In this document: positions 1 to 10,740 of the stretch, in pieces
How positions within the stretch are numbered: position 1 is the first letter of the stretch
Layout: every line of letters starts with the position of its first letter
NCBI GenBank assembly: GCA_029582165.1
Contig: CM055887.1
Span: 9,569,190 to 9,633,189, forward strand
DNA length: 64,000 bases
Source: Portulaca oleracea
Taxonomy: Eukaryota > Streptophyta > Magnoliopsida > Caryophyllales > Portulacaceae
Direction: 5' to 3'
Notes under the pieces: generated by a model
The model's database searches: none
The model's input: only the letters and a program-made list of their open reading frames with translations
What the model was told of the DNA's origin: nothing
Position numbers and translations under genes: made by a program

Positions 1-417
1 ACTGGTTAACTGGTCTCGATTCTGACGTGATAGGCAAAGGGAAAATAATCGGCCCTTTCCCAATAACCTTGTTAACCCCTCCGTTTTTCTCACTAACCCC
101 CGTTAAAAAAAATCAACCCTAACACAGTGACTAACAGGGTGGTGAACCGGTTTTCGTACTGACGTGAAACGCAACCAACCAATGTATTGTAATGCGGGTT
201 AGTGAGAAAAACTAAGGGGTTAATGAAGTTATTAGTTTGAGATAGTTTTTTCCCTTCGCCAGCCACGTTAGCGCACATGAAAACCGGTTCACCACTTTCT
301 TAGTTACTGTTGGTATAATAATGTCACCCAGTAATAAAGGTCAGGGGTATTGTTGTCCAATAGTAATGGTTGGTATATTACAATCCAACACCCCCAAAGG
401 TTAGTATATTATCATCC
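1..417. mobile_element. MULE-like foldback element, cut by window start
   Basis: This stretch folds back on itself. The segment at about 69-106 (GTTAACCCCTCCGTTTTTCT and onward) recurs inverted at about 198-232. The segment around 275-300 (AAAACCGGTTCACCAC) matches both the window start and an internal inverted copy at about 138-155. The right end carries subterminal words of the type TTAGTATATTATC, which resemble the ends of the MULEs at 23685-30305 and 32951-33502. The left end lies outside the window, so no target duplication can be checked. No coding capacity is visible. It is probably the distal part of a non-autonomous Mutator-like element. Confidence 0.5.
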
Positions 418-1899
418 AAAAACCCTAAAAAAAACCCAACCCAACCCAACCCAACCCATTATCCAACTCTAATTATATGTGGATGAGACTGTGGCAGGGA
501 GTCACCGACATCATGGAGACAAGGGGAAGTGCAGGAGAAGGAGAAATCGATCATAAAAATAAAGGAAAAGGGGCCCCTCCCATAAATCAACCTCAAACAC
601 AAACTAATTAATCACCAATTTGGATTGATGAACACGTGATATTCAACTCATTCATGAACTTTCCTTATTCCTTGCTACCTTAGCAACCTGATAAGGTCGC
701 ACCTTCACTAAAATAAAAAAAATCTCTTTTCAGTTTTTTAGTTTGTTTCTTCTACTTTTTTTCTTCTTCTTTTCTTTTTAGGGAAAAATTATGGTTTTTC
801 TTCATAAGTTGCTGTATTATTTGTCATATTGTGGAATATATCAATATAAGTGTATAACATACCAATATATTTTCTCTAAGAAATTGTTATTATTGCTATC
901 TTGTAAAATATAACATTGTGATCAGCTCATATTAAGTTTAGCTACTTTTATAAACCTATTCCATTCATATATAAATATGAATCATTAGATGATAGAAAAA
1001 TATCAAAAAAATATTGACAAACGGTACCATCATACATGCAACTAAGGGAAATTTGTTTGATCGATTCAGGTATAAAGTGAGAAACATGGGAACTTTGAAC
1101 TTACCGATAAATATAAGAAAAACAAGATTATAATAATTTTGACTTAATTAGAATCATCCAAAAATTGAATTATAGGAAGACTTACTTCACATTTATCGAT
1201 TGTAGTGGATTATCACTTGTGTATGTAAATATATGTCTGTGTGCGCACATACATAATATTAGAAACTATTAAATAAAGATTGAATTTACTATTGTAGAGA
1301 TTATTAATTGTGTTGGTCTAAAGTAAAAAGTCTCACTAAACTTTCTCTACTTATTTTCTATGGAGTTATAGCTAGGCAATAAACGATTTATAAATCCTAG
1401 ATCAATTAATTTTGATTTAATGATTATTTTAATCCAAGAAGTACAAAATGTAATTTTTAAGATAGGAATTATTATCGGTCCCATAGTATAAATAGGTATC
1501 ATTATAATCCAATTTTTCCATGTACTTACTTAACTCAATTTTGCCATAGAAGATACAAATAATTTTCCATTTTTCTTGCCTGAAATATTCACATAGGGTG
1601 GAGCTTAGTGTGGTGGGATTCGATGTTGATGCTTGAGTTTTTGTATTTGAACGATTGATTATCTCCCAATGAACCCAAATCACCGAGTCAAACTTGAAAA
1701 TCGGCAAAAGATCACTTGAAGGTAAAAGGATATAATCTTGGATAAAGTTAATCACCACCAAGATTCGATCAATCCACCATGACCATGACGTGTTAGAGGG
1801 ATTCCCACCACAAATCAATAAAGGATTGACTTAATCTCGCTACCCAAAAATCTATTTGGATAAAGAAATCAAGACTTGGAAGAGAGTTTGAGAGTGGTC
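418..1899. other. AT-rich intergenic DNA, no gene seen
   Basis: The start holds a short CCCAA-type repeat (about 431-460). The rest is AT-rich. The minus-strand reading frame at 1429-1818 has no recognisable domain and runs into LTR-like sequence, so I do not call it a gene. Confidence 0.5.
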
Positions 1900-2610
1900 T
1901 AAAAAATACGAGGTATTAATCATCAAAAGTTGATCTCTTCTCTTTCCCTTTTACCCATATATAGGGAATAAAAACTCCAAAGAAGAAGTAACCAGAAATG
2001 GCCTAATTAACCCGAAATTAATTACAATTTGATTGATTAAAATAATGCTAAGAGTGAGAGAGATAATGATTACGTAATAATAATGATAACTCAACACCTA
2101 AAAACAACCAAAACTAAGTGTTTCATTTAGGCGTAGACATTGGGGTCACAGTGTGACTAGGGAGATAACGACCGTGACCAAGTGGCTTGCGCGAGGGGAA
2201 AAATCATTTTGCAGGGGTCACGAGCGTGGTCAAGGAGGTTACGACAGTGACCTGGTGGCTTGCGCGAGGGGAAACTCATTTCACAGGGGTCACAGGGGTG
2301 ACCCTATTCGGACAACCGAGTCGTAGCCGTGAGGAGACCATGTCGCAGGCATGACTAACCAGAAAACATCCAAAGATCGTTGAGGGAAAAAAGAACTAAG
2401 GGAAGGTTAGCGGAGGGTCGCGGTCATGATCAATAAGGTCACGCCCATGACTCCTTTATGTCCTCCAATCTTTTAGGCCTTTGAAAACTGACTAAAGCAA
2501 GGAAAATTGAGAGGGGGTCACGATCGTGACCAATGAGATCATGCCTGTGACTCCAGTATGATCCCAACCCTTTGCATTAGGATTTTCATTCCTCAAGTCA
2601 CAAAGCCTAA
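1900..2610 (-). mobile_element. LTR-like fragment with palindromic word array
   Basis: Read on the minus strand, this has the layout of an LTR promoter: a cluster of GGTCACG...CGTGACC words (2130-2540), then a TATA box (TATATATGG, plus positions 1955-1963). No ends, primer-binding site or partner LTR could be defined, so it may be a solo or truncated LTR. Confidence 0.4.
2130..2540. repeat. Clustered palindromic word GGTCACGnnCGTGACC
   Basis: About nine imperfect copies of a palindrome around GTCACG-nn-CGTGAC are scattered through 410 bp; the copy at about 2516-2531 reads GGGTCACGATCGTGACC. The longer phrase GTGGCTTGCGCGAGGGGAAA appears twice, near 2180 and 2255. The cluster lies about 170 bp upstream of a minus-strand TATA box. 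Confidence 0.6.
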
Positions 2611-2751
2611 GTCCATCTCTTTATTCGCGTTTGATTGTCGCAATATTAGTATGGCTAAAGTTGTATCCATGGAGAGTTAAAGGGCCTTGTTCTATGTGTT
2701 TTAGTCTTTCAGTTCGGTTCAAGTTAGAAACACGATTCACAAATTGCAAGA

Positions 2752-3093
2752 TGGGTGATGATAAAAATCTTAAGTGTCTTACCATTTCCCAAATTAGTAT
2801 TTTTTTAATGATTTTTAATAGTAATTTTTTAATAGAAAGTATTAATTATCAATCACAAGAAGCTTTAGATACGTTCAATAAGTCAAGGAGCACAAATGAT
2901 ACCCTAATCGGATCAACCCTGTTCGTTAGGCATATTTTAGAAATTTTTTGAAAATATAAAAAAATAATGGATAAAAGTGTAACTTTACGCAATTTATATG
3001 AAATATATTGTTATAGAATTCAATTATATCATTTTATTTCAACTTAATATTGCAAAACACTTAAAAGATGTTTTGCCCCAAGACTTATATCAT
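2752..3093 (-). mobile_element. Inverted-repeat element, copy 1 of a three-copy family
   Basis: The right end, read inverted (ATGATATAAGTCTTGGGGCA), and the left end (ATGGGTGATGATAAAAATCT) match the ends of the copies at 13236-13609 and 14552-14923, which lie in the opposite orientation. The interior is alignable with both. It is non-coding, and no target duplication was confirmed. Confidence 0.5.
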
Positions 3094-3169
3094 TTAATTT
3101 TCATTACTATTCATTAAGTCTAGCTATAACTATACTACTCAAAAACTAAACAATAAGAAGATCTAGTTA

Positions 3170-4630
3170 TGAAGATTAACGATAGCAAGATAGAGGACTC
3201 GGGGGAGGGGGGAAGTTGGTTTAGAGACAACCTAACGAGAGTCTAACCTTATGGAAAAAAAGAATGGAGATAGCTAAACAAGGCAAGGAGTGAAACTCAT
3301 GCAAGATAAAAGGGTATAAAATGCAACAAACCCTAACTAAGTCAATCCTCACTCTCATGAAAGATAGCCTAATTATCCTACTAAAACCTCAAACCAATGT
3401 GTTCGAGATACTTAGCAACCTCTCAATCAACTAAACCCTGACAATGGGCAGAGAATTATGGTGAAAGCTCCTTAAACCAAGTTAATTACTCCCTTCTAAC
3501 TAAACCCTCAGATTAGACCCTCATTAAGGGCCTTAAAAACCCCAAGCCCAAAAAAAGTTTGGCCACTAATCATGTTCAAAACTACCAAACTAAGCATATC
3601 CAAGCCTAAACTAATTAACAAGAAAATACATACTCATCAAAGAAACTATTAATAACAACTTGAAAACTCTTAAACATGCAATGGAACAGTAAATAAGGAG
3701 TAAAAATATCTAAATGATGACTTCTCTTCAGTTCAATAACCACCCACTAATGTTGAGATTAGGGGCTTTCAAACTCTTTCTCAAGTGAATTAAAAACTTA
3801 GCAAAGCAATAAATGAAGAAAGAGAAAATAATTGAAAGATGAAAGATTTAAACTTTGATTAAGAAAAGTGTGTTCAATAAAGAGTATTAGAGGCTAAAAC
3901 TAGAGAGAACATTTTAAAAGTTGCTAAGTATCTTAGGGATTGACAAAAGTTGTTGATTTACAATCCCGATGAACCATATATACTCCCATGAAAATAATTC
4001 AAAGTGTGTCATTTTAATTCCGAAACAGGGTGAAAGTTCGACAATGGCACGATTGTGCCATGCAAACGACACGATCATGCTGTTTCATGTGTTGAGATAA
4101 GGCCTTGGCCTCAAAGTAGCACGATCGTGCCATTGGGTGGCATGATCGTGCCCACCCTTCTAGGGCAGGGGCCGATCGTGCCACTCAGCTCGCGCGATCA
4201 TGAGCTTTCTTGTCCATGGCCTTCATGTTTGGGAGAAATGGGGTACATAATCCTGCTAGTTTGATGGCACGATTGTGACCCTAACTTCATTATTTAAGCC
4301 AGCTTGCTTGGGGGTCACGATCATGCTGTTGCTGGGCAAGATCATAACCCTTCTTTCTTCTTCACTTACTTAGCATCCTTAGCTTTATTTGGTCTCGGAT
4401 TCTTCCACGATCTTGGCATCCATCTTTGAGTCTCGAAGTAGACCCTTTTCTTGACGGATTATAATCTTTTTTGGGTTTCTTTGAGTTTCTCACTTCAATC
4501 CTACTAAACGAAGGAAAACACATAATTAGGGACCTTATAAAAGGAAAACCAAGCTAAAATATATATGAAGTATAGAGGGTCTAATTATAGCTTAAAATAG
4601 GCCTAAACAGTATTGATGTCAGAAAACGCT
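3170..4630 (-). mobile_element. LTR-like fragment with palindromic word array
   Basis: AT-rich sequence containing a cluster of GGCACGATCGTGCC words (4042-4335). On the minus strand these lie about 60 bp upstream of a TATA box (GTATATATGG, plus 3974-3984). This repeats the arrangement of the LTR-like fragment at 1900-2610. Termini are not resolved, and no retrotransposon protein remnant is visible. Confidence 0.4.
4042..4335. repeat. Clustered palindromic word GGCACGATCGTGCC
   Basis: About nine perfect or near-perfect copies of GGCACGATCGTGCC or its half-sites (for example at about 4042, 4118, 4140 and 4265), separated by unrelated sequence of 10-40 bp. It is not a simple head-to-tail tandem repeat. 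Confidence 0.6.
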
Positions 4631-4664
4631 CTCTTAGAGGGACTATTGGTCAATCCATAAGATG

Positions 4665-5355
4665 TGTTGAGATTCATCCATGAGTAAAAATGTCCCACAT
4701 CGAAAAAGTAAAGATAAAGGACATGGTATATAAGTCAAGTGGGCTACTCCTCTTAATACCAATTGGTTTTAAGATGGAATCTCACTTAACTTGTGTACCA
4801 TGAGCCTTGGTTGAAGTGGGCTCCCGTCTTGGATCCCCCAACAAGTGGTATCAGAGTCGCTGGTTCGTTCGGCTGGGCACGCGCAAAGTGCGGGAAGATC
4901 ACCATGGACAGGAGCAGAGACCATAGCGCGTGCACGGCTGGGTCTCCTGAATGCGCAGAGTGGTGGCATGAGACTCAGGTGGAGTAGGGTGCGACTCTGT
5001 GGAGTAAGGTGCGGCTGGGACTCTTGAGGCAAAGTGGTGGCATGAGACTCAGGTGGAATAGGGTGCGACTCTATAGAGTAAAGTGCGGCTATGATGGGCT
5101 CCTGATGGTGACTTGAAACCTTGGTAAAAAAAAGGTTTTCAATCAAGGGGGAGAAGCTCATGTGTGAAGAGGAAGATTGTTGGGATTTACTCATGAGTAA
5201 AAATGTCCCACATCGGAAAAATAAAAAGAAAGACATAGTATATAAGTCAAGTGGGTTACTCCCCTTTACACCAATTGATTTTAAGATGAAATCTCACTTA
5301 ACTTGTGTACCATGGGCCTTGATTAAAGTGGGTTCCCGTCTTGAATCCCCCAACA
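4665..5355 (+). mobile_element. TRIM (miniature LTR retrotransposon), 691 bp
   Basis: Two direct LTRs, 4665-4843 and 5178-5355, begin TGTTG and end CCCAACA. Two bases after the first LTR is a primer-binding site for initiator Met-tRNA (TGGTATCAGAG, 4846-4856). A purine-rich stretch precedes the second LTR. The 334-bp interior has no coding potential but contains two copies of a 74-bp unit (4961-5092). Flanking bases AGATG and AAATG look like a decayed 5-bp target duplication. This is a non-autonomous element that needs another retrotransposon's enzymes. Confidence 0.8.
4961..5092 (+). repeat. 74-bp tandem duplication inside the TRIM
   Basis: The segment starting TGGTGGCATGAGACTCAGGT at 4961 restarts at 5035, a period of 74 bp. 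The second copy is partial (to about 5092) and differs at a few positions. Confidence 0.7.
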
Positions 5356-7040
5356 AAATGGTTATAAACACCCGCCCTGGATAAAAGTCAATAGTAAACT
5401 GTAACTGACCTTGAGTGACAAGTTATTTTTCTCTCACAATCAAATTACATTAAGGACTCCGATCTACTCCATAAGGTATGAGTTATAATTTGTATGCCAA
5501 TTCGCTTGAAAATCTATTATCCATATATATTCCGAGGAAGAAATACAAACAAATAAAGCTAACCGATGCCACATGGAATGCTAGGGCCAACCATGAGGTG
5601 CCAAGTAACAATCAACTCACCCCACCACATATATGCTTCTATGTTCATTTGAACATCTATGCTATGTGGCTGCGGACGTATATCGTACCACATTTTTCAA
5701 ATTTCCACTATAATTTATTATAACATATCATTTTTTTTTATTAAAATTTAAAACTTTTCATTATAATCCACCTATCATAATTTATTTTTTTCAATTTCAA
5801 ATTAAAATACCATTTCTTTTTCCTAATCTTTTAATTTAAAAATACTAATTTATTTTTTTCAATTTCAAATTAAAATATATCAATCCACCTACCATAGTTT
5901 CCACCGCAATCTATCACAATTCACAATATTTTTTCAAAATTCATCTTAATACCACACCACACCACAACCAACTGCATAAACGAACGGATACCTTAAAATT
6001 CTTACCCAATTAATTATAAAGAAATTTATCTCCCAATGATTTCACATGACACAATTCCATGCTATCATTTGTACTATACTTTTAAAAATCTTTATAAAGT
6101 TATTTTGATCACATGTATAACTAGGAAAATCAAAATTTTGAAGATGTACGTTAGTAAAATGTAATAATTGACTTAAAATTGTCCTAGTCCTTAGATATAA
6201 TTGGACATATGTGGTTTTAATTTGCATGGAAGTCATTTTTATAAGTTATCAAATGCTATTTTTTCTTCAACACATAAGCAATTCATTGATAATTTAGTTT
6301 ACCAATTGTTAAAGAAAATTTAAAGGAGAACATATTACCTCCATTCCTTTTTAATTGTCATCTAAATTTTTAGTTGAAAATTTTAACTATTGATTTTGAA
6401 ATATATATATATATATATATATAAAATAATTTATCATATAAAACCATTATCACTAGTAATAAAAATATGATACTAAAAAAATAAAACAATATAATTTAAA
6501 TAAAATATTATATAAAAAAATTATTAATTAAATAGATACCTCAAATATCATAAAAATCAAATATTACTTGAAAAGCCACATATAAATTTTATAAAACATA
6601 TATCATGCGCGCATGAATATTGTGTGATTGTCACAGATAGGATCATATCCACAATCCCAATTCCAAAGAAGAAAAATGGAAGATGGTGGCAACATTGCCT
6701 GGGGCCAAATAAATGAAAAAGAAGTCAAACCAAACGCAGGGCATATTATATTATATATATATATCTAATTGAAAAGGATGAGAAGATTCAGAGGTAAGAA
6801 GGTCGGCTGGGATAAGTAGTAGTACTACTGTAGTAGTAGCATATCTCTGCCTAGAATCTACTATTCTATTTCATATCTCTGCCCCTTGTGTCTATTTCAC
6901 ATAAATGATAAATCAATATGTATGTAGGTCATATTTTTTTTGTACGCTCGGTAAGATGACGAAATGGTGCCGTGCAGTGAAATTGTGGAAAATGCGGTAA
7001 GGTGTGGAATGATATGGTAAAATTTATGAAAAGCGTGGTT
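5356..7040. other. AT-rich intergenic DNA, no gene seen
   Basis: It contains a direct repeat of about 33 bp (TTTATTTTTTTCAATTTCAA near 5779 and 5848), a TA microsatellite (about 6401-6422) and a fragment at about 6330-6375 that resembles a Stowaway end. None of the short reading frames shows a recognisable domain. Confidence 0.5.
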
Positions 7041-7536
7041 GATGTTGTTAGTGTTAGGTTTTTGGTTATCTATTTCCTAAACAGATACAGATTAATTGGC
7101 GGAACATTCATAACGATTATAAAACAAATAATCATAACAATTGCAGTGGTTTTAGTAATTATACCTGATCGCTAATTCCGGCTGGAGAAGAGGCTGACCT
7201 TCAAGATTCCAATGCTGAAATCTCTACTGAAAAGTCCACCCAGCACTCCGGGATCCCAATTGCTAGATCGACCCGATTGAGACTAATCTCAATCTAAGAT
7301 GTATGTATTTGGTATATGAGAATGTTTCAGGAAACAGAGAATGTTTCAGGAAACAAGATATGCAAACTAAAAGAGAGAGGAACTCAGGAAATCACCCTAT
7401 TATCTCTCTAAGAATCTCAAGCAGTTGGTGTAAAATAATCTCTCACAGAGACCCCTTTATACAGTGCTTAGAAAACCTAGGGAAAGAGTTCAAAACCCTA
7501 AAGGACCGACTTAATGCAACGGCGCGCTTCTCAGGT

Positions 7537-7652
7537 CCAACATGGTCTGTGTTGAAACAACACGGTCCGTGTTGGACTCCAAAAGGTCCATTAACTCGGC
7601 TCATGGACACCACGGACTGTGTTGGGTCAACACGGTCCGTGTTGAACCCAAT
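7537..7652. repeat. Palindromic word CAACACGGTCCGTGTTG, four copies
   Basis: Four copies, two of them perfect (about 7558-7574 and 7628-7644), at irregular spacing. They lie about 75 bp upstream of a minus-strand TATA box. Confidence 0.65.
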
Positions 7653-8199
7653 TAGGTTACATACATTGTTCCAGGGCACTGACTTGTGTGACCCAGTATG
7701 ACCAAATAATATAGTTGTAAACTTGTAATTAAACATATTCAATTACTAATTTATAGAGGTCTCAAGCAAGACATATAATTACTATATTACTTTGGTTTAA
7801 TCTCCGTGTGTATCGAACATTGTCGTGACATTCCCAACGGTTAGGATCGAAGAGTACTCAAGCAAACTACAAACAATAGGAAATAATAGCGGAAAAGAAA
7901 TAAGAAATTTGACACTAGGATTTTAACGTGGAAAAATCCCAAAGTAGGAAAAAAAAACTACGGAATCGATGCACTAGTAATATGAGGATTACAATACAAA
8001 AGTTGTATTTTTCTCTATCTCACTTGATCCCAATTCTCTCTGGGATACACTCTGCGATATTCTGGGATACAAAATAGGGAGAATCTGAACCCCTATATAT
8101 ACTAAGAGAAACAAGTGGGGAACTAGGTTAATAATAACCTAAAAATAACAAAGACTTGCCACACCAAAGTTGGGCCTCAAACGTGAACAAAAAAGGCCC

Positions 8200-8418
8200 G
8201 TCACAAGACGCTGGCAGAAGGCCACAAAACGCTGGCGAGGGGTCATGTGACGCTGGCAGCGGGCGGAGTTCGGCGAGGGACGCTGGTGGGGGGCACCAAC
8301 ACGCTAGCATCGTGTAACAAGTTCGAGCCTCTGGACAAAGCGCTGGTAGCGCTGTACGGGTGCTGGGAGCGCCTGGTGTAGGGCGCTGGTAGCGCTATTC
8401 AGACGCTGGCGGCGTCTC
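8200..8418. repeat. Palindromic word GACGCTGGCGGCGTC, about nine copies
   Basis: Variants include GACGCTGGCAGCG, GCGCTGGTAGCGC (twice) and GACGCTGGCGGCGTC. They spread over 220 bp upstream of the minus-strand TATA box at 8093-8101. The GC content is far above that of the surroundings. Confidence 0.6.
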
Positions 8419-8464
8419 GTCTTTTTCTTGGTTCCCTAGTTTGGTCTCCACACCCAACAGATGT

Positions 8465-9097
8465 GATAGGTGATCGAGTAGAGAGAATGTAAAAAAAAGT
8501 AGAGAAGAAAATTGAGGTGATATATTAATAATGATTGTGGTAAAGTGTGGTGAAGTGTGAAAGAATATATATTGAGTCACATGATGAGTTGTGGTATCGC
8601 ATCGCACCGTATAAAAGAACAGAGTCTTAGTTTAAAATCTGAAGGATAAATGTTTAAATACAAATGTTATTAATAAAGGATGAGGTTATAAGAATGGGCG
8701 TACTCATTCTAAAAGACTAATTTATCAGGAGATATAGCTCATTTGATTTATAATCCCATCATCGGTTTCCCATTCTATCGAAGTGGAACAAGTTTCTTAC
8801 CTTACAATGCCATAAGACATGTAACAGTGTGGTTGTATCTATTTCATAATGCTTGTATTTTTGCTATTTAAGAAAAAATAAGAAAATTTCTATCAGGTAT
8901 TTTACTTTTAAATGATAAAAATTTAATATATTCTCTCCGTAAAAAAAAAAAAGAAAAAGAAAGAGTAAAACCCAATAATTAATAAGTATAATTTGATAAA
9001 ACAATTGTTAATATATTATTCGAATTATGAGCGATAAATATCATGAGACAATAAAAATTAATTAAAGTCATAGATACGCCGGACAGAGGTAGTAAGT
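8465..9097. other. Intergenic, no gene seen
   Basis: Remainder of the sequence into which the 7046-8459 insertion landed, followed by AT-rich DNA. Confidence 0.45.
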
Positions 9098-9385
9098 ACT
9101 ACTCCCTCTTTCCCATATTATCTGTCACTTTAACTAACTTTTTTTTTCCCATAATATCTGTCACCTTATAATTCCGATACCACATTAATTACTAATTTAT
9201 CAAATTAACCTTATCAGTTACATCTTTTTCTTCAATTTTTCTTTTTTATTCACCATTTTTCTTTTTTATTCATCATTTTATTCACCTTTTTCTTATTTCT
9301 AAGAATGAAATTTAATGTAAAGAAAAAAAATTTTGATTTTGTGAATTATGTCCTAAGTGACACATAATTTGGGAAGGAGGTAGTA
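9098..9385. mobile_element. Stowaway-type MITE
   Basis: The ends are inverted copies: TACTCCCTCTTTCCCATATT at the left and GGGAAGGAGGTAGTA at the right, preceded by AAGTGACACATAATTT. This is the CTCCCTC terminus and TA target typical of Tc1/mariner-derived Stowaway MITEs. Non-coding. Confidence 0.75.
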
Positions 9386-10216
9386 CTGTACATCTATATA
9401 AATAAATTGTCCAACTTTCAGATTGCGTGAGCTAAATTCTCAAAACCTTTACAGCACTTATGATGAGAGTCTTTAAAATATAGGATTTAGACATAATAAT
9501 TGTGTTAAATCCGTGTAAAATTTCTAATTTTGAAAACATGCACACGTATTAAACTATTAGCTAGTATTTGTCCCTAAAAATTGAAAAATGTTTGATCGGA
9601 CATATTAAATGTGGGGTTCACATATAAAGTTAAATTGCAAACAAATATAAGAAAATAATAATAACTGGGAAGTGATAAATGAAAAAAAAAAAAAGGATCC
9701 GAATATAGTACGTAAAACTCTCTTATAATTGGCTAATTATAACCTTCTAAATTTTTTTTTAAAAACAACTTACTATATAAGTGAGTTTCATAATGACAAG
9801 CTTTAGCATTGCTGTTGTGATGGTGTGGCCACTTTTAATGCTCATCAAGTTGAGTTTCTTGCACTATATATGAATAATCTTATATTATATGATAAGAAAG
9901 CTTATAGGTTTAGTGTAAATCTAGACACAATCCAGGATCATAATTTTAGCATGTTTAAACAATGCTATCATACTGTGTGACATTTTCATGCAACGATAAT
10001 GTACATAGAATTATTTGATAAAAATCAAAAACTAAAAATGAAAACTAAATTGAATCATAAGGTGGATATATATTCCATTTCTTTTTATCTGTCTTTTGAA
10101 GGTAGTGGAAGAAAATTAATATTACAAAAATCTCTGAGGTAGTTGGTTACACTTAATTAAAATCAAAACTTAGGATTGATTCAATGAATGCCAATCATGG
10201 ATAAGAAAAATAGTAC

Positions 10217-10432
10217 TACTCCTGTCCTTAAATAAATGTCAATTTGTCTAAGCTTTAAACATTGGTTGCTCAAAAATTATAATGATTTACAATATGAAAT
10301 TATCACCATTTGAAAAATATTGTACCGAAAATTACAATGGTATTAATTTTACATTGTAACTCATTATAATTTGTGAGTAATCAACAGTCAAAGTTTAGTC
10401 AAATTGACATTTATATAGGGACGGAGGTAGTA
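10217..10432. mobile_element. Stowaway-type MITE
   Basis: Inverted ends TACTCCTGTCCTTAAATAAA and TATATAGGGACGGAGGTAGTA. The adjoining sequence also pairs: AATGTCAATTTG at the left with CAAATTGACATT at the right. Confidence 0.75.
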
Positions 10433-10462
10433 ATCAATATGTTTAATGAAATTGTAATATGA

Positions 10463-10740
10463 TACTCCCTCCTTCCCATATTATCTATTACTTCAAGGAA
10501 TTTTCTTTTTTCTCATAATATTCATTACCTTACCATTCCAATAATACATTAATTATAAATTTATCAACTTAACCTTATTAAATGCATCTTTTTCTTCAAC
10601 TTCTTTTTTATTCAACATTTTTCTTTTTTTATTCACTTTTTCTCATTTGCAAGTATGCAAATTAAGGTAAAGTGGAAGTTTTTTTGGTTTAATAATTTTT
10701 TTCTAAAGTGACAAATAATTTGAGAAGAAGGGAATGGATA
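10463..10740. mobile_element. Stowaway-type MITE, second copy of the 9098 subfamily
   Basis: Starts TACTCCCTCCTTCCCATATT and ends with the degraded inverse, AAGTGACAAATAATTTGAGA and onward. The interior resembles the element at 9098-9385. Confidence 0.7.

Larger units (their letters stand above)
7046..8459 (-). mobile_element. Solo-LTR-like insertion with 5-bp target duplication
   Basis: The segment starts TGTTAG and ends CCCAACA. It is flanked by a perfect direct repeat GATGT (7041-7045 and 8460-8464), as expected for an LTR retrotransposon insertion. No gag or pol remnant lies inside. Read on the minus strand it contains two successive promoter-like blocks, each with its own palindromic word cluster upstream of its own TATA box (plus 8093-8101 and about 7455-7462). 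This suggests a chimeric or composite LTR rather than an ordinary one. The alternative is a heavily deleted element with both LTR remnants fused. Confidence 0.6.

Noticed and set aside
1429..1818. 129-codon minus-strand frame
   Set aside because: No recognisable domain; it begins beside LTR-like sequence, so it is more likely element debris than a gene.
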